Assembly (NCBI GenBank): GCA_027035825.1
Contig: JALVTX010000229.1
Coordinates: 1-5,518, forward strand
Length of the DNA: 5,518 bases
DNA from: Mariprofundaceae bacterium
GTDB taxonomy: Bacteria; Pseudomonadota; Zetaproteobacteria; Mariprofundales; Mariprofundaceae
Direction: 5' to 3'
The translations under genes were made by a program, and so were the position numbers. Each line of letters begins with the position of its first letter. Position 1 is the stretch's first letter. This document shows positions 1 through 5,518 of this stretch, in pieces. The notes under the pieces were generated by a model that saw only the letters and a list, made by a program, of their open reading frames with translations, did no database searches and was not told the DNA's origin.

Positions 1-551
<551 letters not shown>

Positions 552-570
552 CGGCCGGCCGGCAGAGGCC

Positions 571-586
571 CGGGGAAGCTTCCCCG
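571..586. terminator. Perfect 16-base palindrome between convergent genes, possible weak bidirectional terminator
   Basis: The sequence CGGGGAAGCTTCCCCG is its own reverse complement and lies 20 bases after the rho stop and 26 bases beyond the phosphatase stop. As RNA it could fold into a 6-bp GC-rich stem with an AGCU loop on either strand. Neither side carries a U-run, so it is not a classical intrinsic terminator; it may instead act as a 3'-end stabiliser or as a pause site for Rho-dependent termination. A second short palindrome, GCCGGCCGGC at 554-563, lies just before it. The structure is seen directly; the function is inferred from its place between convergent genes. Confidence 0.4.
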
Positions 587-611
587 CCTGATGCCATTGC
601 TGGTCCGTCGT

Positions 612-1085
612 TCAGATGCTGGCGATCAGATGATCCAGCAGGGGGTCGGCGTTGGCTTCCAGCAAGCGGAACACCTGCTCGAAGCCGTCGCCGCCGCCGT
701 AGTAGGGGTCGGGCACGTCGGGGGCGGGCTCCAGCCCCTCGAACTGACGCATCATCAGCACGCGCGATTCGGGCGCGCCCATGTCCAGCAGGTCCATGCG
801 ATTGGCGGCGTCCATGGCCACGAACCAGTCCCAGCGATGCAATCCTTCGGATGTGATCTGGCGGGCGCGATGGCCGCTCAGATCCAGCCCGTGCCGATGG
901 GCCGTGGCCGCCGAGCGCCGGTCGGCGCCGCAGCCCACATGCCAGTTCCCCGTTCCCGCCGAGGCGAACCTGAAACGGCCATCCAGGCCGCGCGCGGCGG
1001 CGCGTTCGCGCACCACGGCCTCGGCCAGCGGCGAACGGCAGATGTTGCCGAGGCAGACGAACAGGACGCGCACGGGCTCAGGCAC
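612..1085 (-). CDS. Low-molecular-weight protein tyrosine phosphatase
   Basis: This is a 157-residue cytoplasmic enzyme of the LMW-PTP family, which hydrolyses phosphotyrosine through a cysteinyl-phosphate intermediate. The N-terminal P-loop is C-X5-R-S (CLGNICRS), with nucleophile Cys11, the frequent second Cys16 and Arg17. The general-acid loop is DVPDPYYG with Asp126 followed by Tyr128-Tyr129. The AGTGNWHVG segment (43-51) and an HRARQ segment (72-76) are also family-typical, and the length matches the usual 150-165 residues. I chose the GTG start at 1085-1083 because AGAGGAA (1100-1094) lies 8 bases upstream and because it places the P-loop at the usual distance from the N-terminus. A GTG three codons later is possible but worse. 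The start overlaps the tsaB stop by 8 bases (GTGCCTGA), which suggests translational coupling. Substrates cannot be read from the sequence. Wzb/Etp relatives act on tyrosine kinases of polysaccharide export, and galU two genes upstream makes such a link conceivable but unproven. Confidence 0.95.
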   Translation of the reverse strand: MPEPVRVLFVCLGNICRSPLAEAVVRERAAARGLDGRFRFASAGTGNWHVGCGADRRSAATAHRHGLDLSGHRARQITSEGLHRWDWFVAMDAANRMDLLDMGAPESRVLMMRQFEGLEPAPDVPDPYYGGGDGFEQVFRLLEANADPLLDHLIASI

Positions 1086-1734
1086 GGGCTGCGTTCCTCT
1101 CGGCCTGCGAGGGGCAGAGGTAGGCGGGCGTGATGAAGCGCGGTAGCGCATCGGCCCGCGGCATCCGCTCCATGGCGTGGCGGGCGAGCAGCCCCAGCGC
1201 CTCGGCGCGGGTGCGAACGAACGGCTGGCGTTGCCAGCCCGGGAGGTCGCGCTCGCCCAGGGTTTCGGACGCCATGCGACCGGGCCGGCGGGCGGAGAGC
1301 GGTTTGCGCTCGATGGACGCGTCCGGCTCCAGCGTCTCGCCATTGCGGTAGCATCCCAGCCAATAGAGGCCCGCGCGCGCATCCTCGATGACATGCAATG
1401 CGTCCCGGCAGTCCGTCCGCCAGGCCGTGACGGCCAGCGAGGAAAGCGGCAGCACGGGCAGCTTCAGGCTGGCGTTGATGCCGGCAATGATGGCCGCGGC
1501 CATGCGCACGCCGGTGAACGAGCCGGGCCCGATGCCCGCGGCCAGCAGGCGCAGCTCCCGCCAGTCCAGCCCGGCATCGGCCAAGAGCCTCTCCAGCATC
1601 GGCATGATGGCCCGCGAGTGGGGCCGGTCGGCGGGCGTCTCGGCCCGGAAGCAGGCGCCATCGGCGCGCAGGATGGCGGCGCAGGCCGGGCCGTAGGCCG
1701 CATCCAGGGCCAGGAGGTTGCAGGCGTCGGGCAT
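1078..1734 (-). CDS. tsaB: tRNA threonylcarbamoyladenosine (t6A) biosynthesis protein TsaB
   Basis: TsaB (formerly YeaZ) is an ASKHA-fold protein that binds TsaD and, with TsaE, supports transfer of threonylcarbamoyl from TsaC-made threonylcarbamoyl-AMP to A37 of ANN-decoding tRNAs. The 218-residue product opens with LLALDAAYGPACAAIL (7-22), the first ASKHA phosphate-loop strand pair. It has His39 in RPHSRAIMPML and carries the hallmark GPGSFTGVR at 69-77, followed by the helix AAAIIAGINASLKLPV and SSLAVTAW. The length is near that of E. coli TsaB (231). The C-terminal PAYLCPSQAER resembles the family ending PVYLR, with Cys where Arg is usual. ATG at 1734-1732 lies 7 bases after the galU stop; the gap ATACCCC holds no Shine-Dalgarno sequence, so expression probably depends on coupling to galU. 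The 3' end overlaps the phosphatase gene. In many proteobacteria rimI follows tsaB; here it does not. Confidence 0.96.
   Translation of the reverse strand: MPDACNLLALDAAYGPACAAILRADGACFRAETPADRPHSRAIMPMLERLLADAGLDWRELRLLAAGIGPGSFTGVRMAAAIIAGINASLKLPVLPLSSLAVTAWRTDCRDALHVIEDARAGLYWLGCYRNGETLEPDASIERKPLSARRPGRMASETLGERDLPGWQRQPFVRTRAEALGLLARHAMERMPRADALPRFITPAYLCPSQAERNAARA
1094..1100 (-). promoter_or_regulatory. Ribosome binding site deciding the GTG start of the tyrosine phosphatase
   Basis: AGAGGAA on the minus strand lies within the last codons of tsaB, 8 bases before the GTG codon at 1085-1083. It is the only good Shine-Dalgarno-like sequence near the start of this reading frame, and it supports the non-ATG start over longer in-frame extensions into tsaB. 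Confidence 0.65.
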
Positions 1735-1741
1735 GGGGTAT

Positions 1742-2611
1742 TTAGTCGCTGGCCTGGATTCGATTCAGGAAGGCCGAGAATGCCTCGCCCAGTTCCGGGT
1801 GTCGCCGCCCCAGTTGCACGTTGGCCTCCAGGAAGCCCAGCGGGTTGCCGGCGTCAAAACGCTGCCCCTCGATGATGACCCCATGCACCGCTTCCTCGCG
1901 AGCCAGGCGATCCATGGCGTCCGTCAGCTGGATTTCGCCCTGCTTGCCGGGCCGGGCCTCCGCCAGCCGCTCCAGGATGCGCGGAGTGAAGATGTAGCGG
2001 CCGATGATGGCGAAATCGGAAGGGGCCTCGTCCGGCTCCGGCTTCTCCACCATGCCGGTCAGACGCAGCAAGTCGCCATCGGGTTCGGCGGCCACCATGC
2101 CGTAGCGCGGCGCCAGTTCGCGCGGCACCCGCATCAGGCCGATGACCGAGCCGCCGGTGCGTTCGTGCACCTCGCGCAATTGCTGCATGGCCGGCGTATC
2201 GGCCAGGATGAGTTCATCGGCCAGCGCCACGCCGAAGGGTTCGTCATCCAGCCAGGGCGCGGCGCAGGCCACGGCATGCCCCAAGCCAAGCGCCTGTTTC
2301 TGGCGGATGTAGGCGATGTTGGCCATGCGCGCCACGCGCGAGACCTCCTGATAGAGAGACTCCTTGCCGGCTGCCTTGAGGTTGGCTTCCAGCTCGGCGG
2401 AGATGTCGAAGTGATCCTCGATGGCGCGCTTGCCGCGGCCGGTGACCATGATGATTTCGTCCATGCCGGAGGCCAGCGCCTCCTCGACGCCGTACTGGAT
2501 GAGCGGCCGATCCACGATGGTCAGCATTTCCTTGGGGCTGGCCTTGGTGGCCGGCAAGAAGCGCGTGCCCAGCCCCGCGGCCGGGAAAACGATTTTGGAG
2601 AGTTTGTTCAT
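1742..2611 (-). CDS. galU: UTP--glucose-1-phosphate uridylyltransferase GalU
   Basis: GalU condenses UTP and glucose-1-phosphate to UDP-glucose and pyrophosphate in the cytoplasm, supplying envelope polysaccharide and nucleotide-sugar synthesis. The 289-residue product has the usual bacterial length and a nucleotidyltransferase fold. The signature loop GLGTRFLPATK is at 13-23, followed by PKEML (26-30). Other family motifs are QKQALGLGHAV (104-114), the metal-binding aspartate in ALADEL (Asp132), YG at 170-171, the VEKP lysine (Lys190) and GEIQLTDAM (225-233). FDAGNPLGF (252-260) corresponds to the usual DCG-x-K-LGY sugar-binding stretch. The ATG at 2611-2609 gives the standard N-terminus MNKLSKIVFPAAG. 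An in-frame ATG 14 codons upstream (2653) directly abuts the U-run of the preceding terminator and is rejected. No Shine-Dalgarno sequence precedes the chosen start. It is first in the galU-tsaB-phosphatase unit. Confidence 0.97.
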   Translation of the reverse strand: MNKLSKIVFPAAGLGTRFLPATKASPKEMLTIVDRPLIQYGVEEALASGMDEIIMVTGRGKRAIEDHFDISAELEANLKAAGKESLYQEVSRVARMANIAYIRQKQALGLGHAVACAAPWLDDEPFGVALADELILADTPAMQQLREVHERTGGSVIGLMRVPRELAPRYGMVAAEPDGDLLRLTGMVEKPEPDEAPSDFAIIGRYIFTPRILERLAEARPGKQGEIQLTDAMDRLAREEAVHGVIIEGQRFDAGNPLGFLEANVQLGRRHPELGEAFSAFLNRIQASD

Positions 2612-2617
2612 TCCGCA

Positions 2618-2646
2618 AGGATAACGTGCAATCTCAATGCGACCAA
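2618..2646 (-). promoter_or_regulatory. Candidate sigma70-like promoter for galU-tsaB-phosphatase
   Basis: On the minus strand TTGGTC (2646-2641) and TATCCT (2623-2618) are separated by 17 bases. They match the -35 and -10 consensus at 3 and 4 of 6 positions. The site lies between the terminator of the upstream operon and the galU ATG, the only place a dedicated promoter could sit close to the gene. A start 7 bases after the -10 box would fall at or next to the galU ATG. Consensus fit is modest, so this is a guess supported mainly by position. Confidence 0.35.
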
Positions 2647-2653
2647 CCGCCAT

Positions 2654-2680
2654 GAAAACGGCGGGCTTTCAGGCCCGCCG
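2654..2680 (-). terminator. Rho-independent terminator of the resB-ccsA unit
   Basis: Read on the minus strand, CGGCGGGC (2680-2673) pairs perfectly with GCCCGCCG (2666-2659) around the 6-base loop CTGAAA, and is followed at once by TTTTC (2658-2654). The 8-bp all-GC stem plus U-run is a typical intrinsic terminator. It starts 22 bases past the ccsA stop and ends 42 bases before the galU ATG, separating the cytochrome biogenesis unit from the galU unit. The plus strand has no T-run after the stem, so it acts in one direction. Confidence 0.85.
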
Positions 2681-2702
2681 CCATGGATGCGTCGGGAGAA
2701 AC

Positions 2703-3932
2703 TCAGAGCCGGCCGTAGGAATGCAGGCCCGAGAGATACATGTTCACGCCGATGAAGCAGAACACGGTGACCAGGAAGCCCGCGACCGTCCACCACGCCA
2801 GCGCCCGGCCCTGCCAGCCGTGGCTGATGCGCACGTGCAGGTAGGCGCCGTAGGTGAGCCAGACGATGAGCGCCCAGGTTTCCTTCGGGTCCCAGGACCA
2901 GTAGCCGCCCCAGGCTTCGGCCGCCCAGGCCGCGCCCAGGATCGTCGCCAGCGTGAAGGCGGGAAAGCCGACGGCCACGGCCTTGTAGGCCAGCTGGTCG
3001 AGCTGATCCAGCGACGGGAACACGGCCAAGAGCCGCGAGTTGCCGCCCTTGCGCTCCAGCCGGTCGCGCACCAGCCAGGCCATGCCCGCTCCGCAGGCCA
3101 CGGCGAACGAGCCGTAGCCGATGAAGTTCATCGGCACGTGGATCTTCATCCAGTAGGACTGGAGCGCCGGCACCAGCGGCTTGATGTCCGCGTGGCCGTG
3201 CGCCGACAGCCAGATGCCGAAGAACACGCCGGCGGCGACGATGGTCATCACGAACGCGCCCATCGCGCGGGCCTGATAGCGACGCTCCAGCGCCAGGTAC
3301 ACCACCGTGGTGATGCAGAACAGCAGGATGAACACCTCGTAGAGGTTGGACACCGGCGCGTGGCCGATTTCCATGTCCAGCAGGTAGGACTCGTACCAGC
3401 GCAGCAGCAGCGCCGAGCCGCCGGCATAGACGCCCACCCACGCAAGCCCCGTGGCCAGCCGCCCGACGATGGCCGCCGGCGCGAACAGGTGCGTGATGTA
3501 CAGGAGCGCGGAGGCCAGAAGCGCGATGTTCATGGTCATGATGATGCGGCCGGACACCAGGTTGGACTGGTCGGCGTAGTTCACCTCGGCCGGCTCGAAC
3601 GCCGCCTCCACGGCGGCGAGCAGAATCATCAGCAGCAGGCCGTCCAGCCACGGCGTCAGCCGCGTCGGCAGCTTCGCCTCGGCCGTTTCCGGCCGCACCA
3701 TGCCCAGCGCCAGTCCGCCCAGGAGACCGGCCAGCGCACCGCTGCCCGTCCAGGCCAGCGCCTGCGCGCTCAGGAAGTAGAGCAGCCCCTTGTCGGCGTA
3801 GCCGGCCGGGCCGTAGAGGGCGAAGGCCGTCACCCCCGCGATGGCGCCGAGGTAGGCGCAGAATCGCGCCAGGGCCGGCAGCCCCCGGTTGATGTGGTCA
3901 AGAATCGGTCGTGATGCGGCAATCGCGGTCAT
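2703..3932 (-). CDS. ccsA: System II cytochrome c biogenesis heme-handling protein CcsA/ResC (named CcsB in some family models)
   Basis: This multi-spanning inner-membrane protein works with ResB to bring heme to the periplasm and attach it to CXXCH apocytochromes c. The 409-residue product is largely hydrophobic, with about eight or more membrane segments. It carries the tryptophan-rich WWD signature WGGYWSWDPKETW (341-353), which marks heme-handling proteins of this superfamily. Conserved histidines can be placed: His265 in KIHVPM and His404 in SGLHSYG fit the two periplasmic heme ligands flanking the WWD loop, and His366 in YLHVR fits the membrane histidine. Their spacing (about 101 and 38 residues) agrees with the known pattern. 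GHAPVSNLYE (190-199) is another family motif. ATG at 3932-3930 has a strong AAGGAGG 7 bases upstream and overlaps the resB stop as ATGA. The gene is last in its unit and is followed by an intrinsic terminator. Nomenclature differs: the WWD protein is CcsA in the Bordetella literature and ResC in Bacillus. Confidence 0.96.
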   Translation of the reverse strand: MTAIAASRPILDHINRGLPALARFCAYLGAIAGVTAFALYGPAGYADKGLLYFLSAQALAWTGSGALAGLLGGLALGMVRPETAEAKLPTRLTPWLDGLLLMILLAAVEAAFEPAEVNYADQSNLVSGRIIMTMNIALLASALLYITHLFAPAAIVGRLATGLAWVGVYAGGSALLLRWYESYLLDMEIGHAPVSNLYEVFILLFCITTVVYLALERRYQARAMGAFVMTIVAAGVFFGIWLSAHGHADIKPLVPALQSYWMKIHVPMNFIGYGSFAVACGAGMAWLVRDRLERKGGNSRLLAVFPSLDQLDQLAYKAVAVGFPAFTLATILGAAWAAEAWGGYWSWDPKETWALIVWLTYGAYLHVRISHGWQGRALAWWTVAGFLVTVFCFIGVNMYLSGLHSYGRL

Positions 3933-5518
3933 GCGTTGGCCTCCTTGGATGAAATCTCGGCAAAAGCTTCGTCCAGCTTCATGAACAACTGATGAAATTC
4001 GCGTTCGAAACCGAGCTTGTTGCGCGTGGTGATGCCGCCCATGCGCGCCCGCACGCCGCCCTCCTGCTCATCGAGCACGACCCAGAGCTTGCGATGCGGC
4101 ATGTAGAACATGATGCACAGGCCGATGACCAGCATGGCGCTGCCGATCCAGACGATGTTCTGGCCTGGGTCCTTGGCCAGCTCCAGGCCGGTGTAATAGA
4201 CCTGATCGTAATCCTCCAGCACCGGAATGAACGGCCACGGCAGTTGCGGCAGGTTGCCCATGGCCTGGATCACGCGCGCGCCCATCTGCTGGAAGTTCTT
4301 CGGCCGCTCGTCGCCGAAGACGCGCCGCATGGCCGCCCGGAAGGCGCGGAAGTTCGCCTCCTGTGTGTTCGCGCCCTGCTTGTGGCGCAGCGCCTCGGCG
4401 AAGGCCTTGTAGAGCTCCCAGTCCTTCGGGCGGGTGAAGTCCAGCCCCAGCGCGTAGGGCTGGAAGTCCGCGTCCTCGCCGGACATGGACACCATGATCA
4501 TGTTGCCGCGATCCTCGCCGTTCATCACGAACGGACGCATGAAGCTGCGCACCTTGACCGGCTTCAGCCCCGGGCCGCGGATGATGAAGTCCACCGCCGG
4601 GCCGAGATCCATGAACTGCTTGGGCTCGCCGGGATTGGCCATGTTCTCGATGTTGAAGGGGCGAAAGTTGGCGATTTCCAGCGTCACGCCCGTCTTCGGG
4701 TCGCGCCAGGTGTCATAGACGCGGGTCTTCACTTCCTCGACCCGGCCGGTGTCCATGCGGAAGAGCTTGAGGGTGATGGCCGAGCCGCCGTCGCCGAAGC
4801 TGGCCTGGTAGATGCGCACGCCCTTGTAGTAGAGCGGCTTGTTCACCTCGATGGAATGGTGGTCAACCGCCACCTTGCCGTGGTCGAGGATGGAAATCGT
4901 GCTGCGGAAGGTCTTGGGCATGCCGGTGGGGTAGAAATCGATGAAGAACTTGTCGCAACGCACCGAGAAGGGCATGGTCAGGTGGCCCACGCCAGTGCCC
5001 TGCACGAAGCCGATCTCGTTCTCGGCGCTGCCTTCCACCACGTTCATCGTGCCGCGGAAGCCGTATTCCTTGCCGATCCAGCCGCCCACCAGGATGACGA
5101 GGATGGCCGAGTGCACGAGGATGTAGCCCCACTTGTTGAAGCGGCCCTTGTCGGCGCGGATGTAGATGCGCCCGTCCTTCTCGCCGCTCTTCACCTCCCA
5201 GTCGCCCAGCGCCTTTTCGGCCACGGCCCGGGCCTGATCGAGCGAGGCATCCTTCAGCGTCCAGCGCTTCAGGTGGTGGAAGCGGTCGAGCGACTTGTCC
5301 TCGATGGTCAGCTTGCGCTTCTTCATCTCGCGCAACATGCGCGGCGTGTGCCGCCACAGGCAGACGGCCAGCGACACCATCAGGAAACCCAGCAGGCCGA
5401 TGAACCACGGCGTGTGATACATGTCGAACAGGCCCAGCACGCGGAAGACGCTGTACCAGAGCGGGCCGAACTGGCGCAGGTAGTCGGCCTGCTCCTGATT
5501 CTGCAACAGCACGGTGCC
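3929..5518 (-). CDS. resB: System II cytochrome c biogenesis protein ResB (CcsB), N-terminus cut by window edge
   Basis: ResB is the large partner of CcsA in the System II heme delivery and cytochrome c synthetase complex. The frame is open through the right edge; 529 residues are visible, and the first transmembrane segment and true start lie outside. The GTG codon at 5512-5510 is internal (family motif TVLLQNQ), not a start. Counting from that Val: a membrane segment at 36-53 is preceded by MYHTPWF, whose His33 fits the conserved membrane histidine. A basic cytoplasmic loop follows (RMLREMKKRK). A second membrane segment is at 128-147, entered by RADKGRFNKWGY and containing His134. A long periplasmic domain (about 148-450) holds MPFSVRCDKFFIDFYPTG, NKPLYYKG and RIYQASFGDGGS, all ResB-typical. 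A final membrane segment lies at about 453-471, and the tail is soluble. The stop codon overlaps the ccsA start. No frameshift or lost motif is seen. Confidence 0.96.
   Translation of the reverse strand, partial: GTVLLQNQEQADYLRQFGPLWYSVFRVLGLFDMYHTPWFIGLLGFLMVSLAVCLWRHTPRMLREMKKRKLTIEDKSLDRFHHLKRWTLKDASLDQARAVAEKALGDWEVKSGEKDGRIYIRADKGRFNKWGYILVHSAILVILVGGWIGKEYGFRGTMNVVEGSAENEIGFVQGTGVGHLTMPFSVRCDKFFIDFYPTGMPKTFRSTISILDHGKVAVDHHSIEVNKPLYYKGVRIYQASFGDGGSAITLKLFRMDTGRVEEVKTRVYDTWRDPKTGVTLEIANFRPFNIENMANPGEPKQFMDLGPAVDFIIRGPGLKPVKVRSFMRPFVMNGEDRGNMIMVSMSGEDADFQPYALGLDFTRPKDWELYKAFAEALRHKQGANTQEANFRAFRAAMRRVFGDERPKNFQQMGARVIQAMGNLPQLPWPFIPVLEDYDQVYYTGLELAKDPGQNIVWIGSAMLVIGLCIMFYMPHRKLWVVLDEQEGGVRARMGGITTRNKLGFEREFHQLFMKLDEAFAEISSKEANA
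3940..3946 (-). promoter_or_regulatory. Strong ribosome binding site for ccsA
   Basis: AAGGAGG on the minus strand lies within the codons for the last residues of ResB, 7 bases before the ccsA ATG. It is an almost complete anti-16S match and fixes the ccsA start. Together with the ATGA overlap it points to coupled, stoichiometric synthesis of ResB and CcsA. Confidence 0.85.

Noticed and set aside
591..1133. Open frame of 180 codons on the plus strand opposite the phosphatase gene
   Set aside because: Antisense to a gene with intact catalytic motifs; its own product has no recognisable domain and no convincing ribosome binding site.
612..1394. Longer 260-codon version of the phosphatase, as a possible N-terminal extension or TsaB-phosphatase fusion
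   Set aside because: The extra N-terminal part is the out-of-frame shadow of tsaB. A GTG with a good ribosome binding site at 1085 gives the family-standard length of 157 residues.
1177..1875. Open frame of 232 codons on the plus strand opposite tsaB and the end of galU
   Set aside because: It spans the junction of two well-supported minus-strand genes and its translation is biased filler rich in Gly, Arg, Ala and Gln.
2612..2653. Upstream ATG that would extend GalU by 14 residues
   Set aside because: That ATG sits immediately after the U-run of the ccsA terminator with no ribosome binding site, and the extension is not part of the usual GalU N-terminus.
1718..2755. Open frame of 345 codons on the plus strand opposite galU
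   Set aside because: Low-complexity composition with no family motif; it is antisense to an intact galU and runs through the terminator region, so it is a shadow of the GC-rich coding strand.
2637..3914. Long open frame on the plus strand, 425 codons, opposite ccsA
   Set aside because: Its translation is rich in Arg, His, Gln and Gly with no recognisable motif, and it lies wholly antisense to a clear WWD-family gene. This is the usual effect of GC-rich codon bias.
4863..5408. 181-codon open frame on the minus strand within resB
   Set aside because: It is a different frame of the same strand inside a resB gene whose motifs are intact throughout; its composition is shadow-like.

Overview
The window is ordinary chromosomal DNA from a GC-rich proteobacterium. 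The C-terminal part of Rho is very close to the proteobacterial type (it has the E. coli-like ALHRPKRFFG stretch). Cytochrome c maturation uses System II (ResB/CcsA), which among proteobacteria is common in beta-proteobacteria and in some gamma-proteobacterial and Acidithiobacillus-like lineages. I cannot settle the class from this sequence alone. There is no sign of mobile elements, CRISPR, tRNA/rRNA or horizontally acquired DNA. Base composition and codon use look uniform.

Layout from left to right: (1) 1-551, plus strand, the 3' part of rho, cut by the window edge. (2) 552-611, a short convergent intergenic region with a perfect palindrome that could form a hairpin. (3) 612-2611, minus strand, a tight three-gene unit transcribed galU -> tsaB -> low-molecular-weight protein tyrosine phosphatase. 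There are 7 bases between galU and tsaB and an 8-base overlap between tsaB and the phosphatase. (4) 2612-2702, a compact intergenic region that holds a strong intrinsic terminator for the upstream minus-strand unit and a possible galU promoter. (5) 2703-5518, minus strand, the System II cytochrome c biogenesis pair resB -> ccsA. The two genes overlap by ATGA, and resB runs off the right edge and lacks its N-terminus.

Functionally, ResB and CcsA form the membrane complex that moves heme to the periplasm and attaches it to apocytochromes c. GalU makes UDP-glucose for envelope polysaccharides. TsaB is the scaffold partner of TsaD in tRNA t6A37 synthesis. The phosphatase probably removes phosphate from protein tyrosines, as Wzb/Etp-type enzymes do. 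Rho is the transcription termination helicase. All six genes belong to known families. I found no undescribed system. The points worth a second look concern expression signals (galU possibly leaderless, tsaB without a Shine-Dalgarno sequence) and the galU-tsaB-phosphatase gene grouping.
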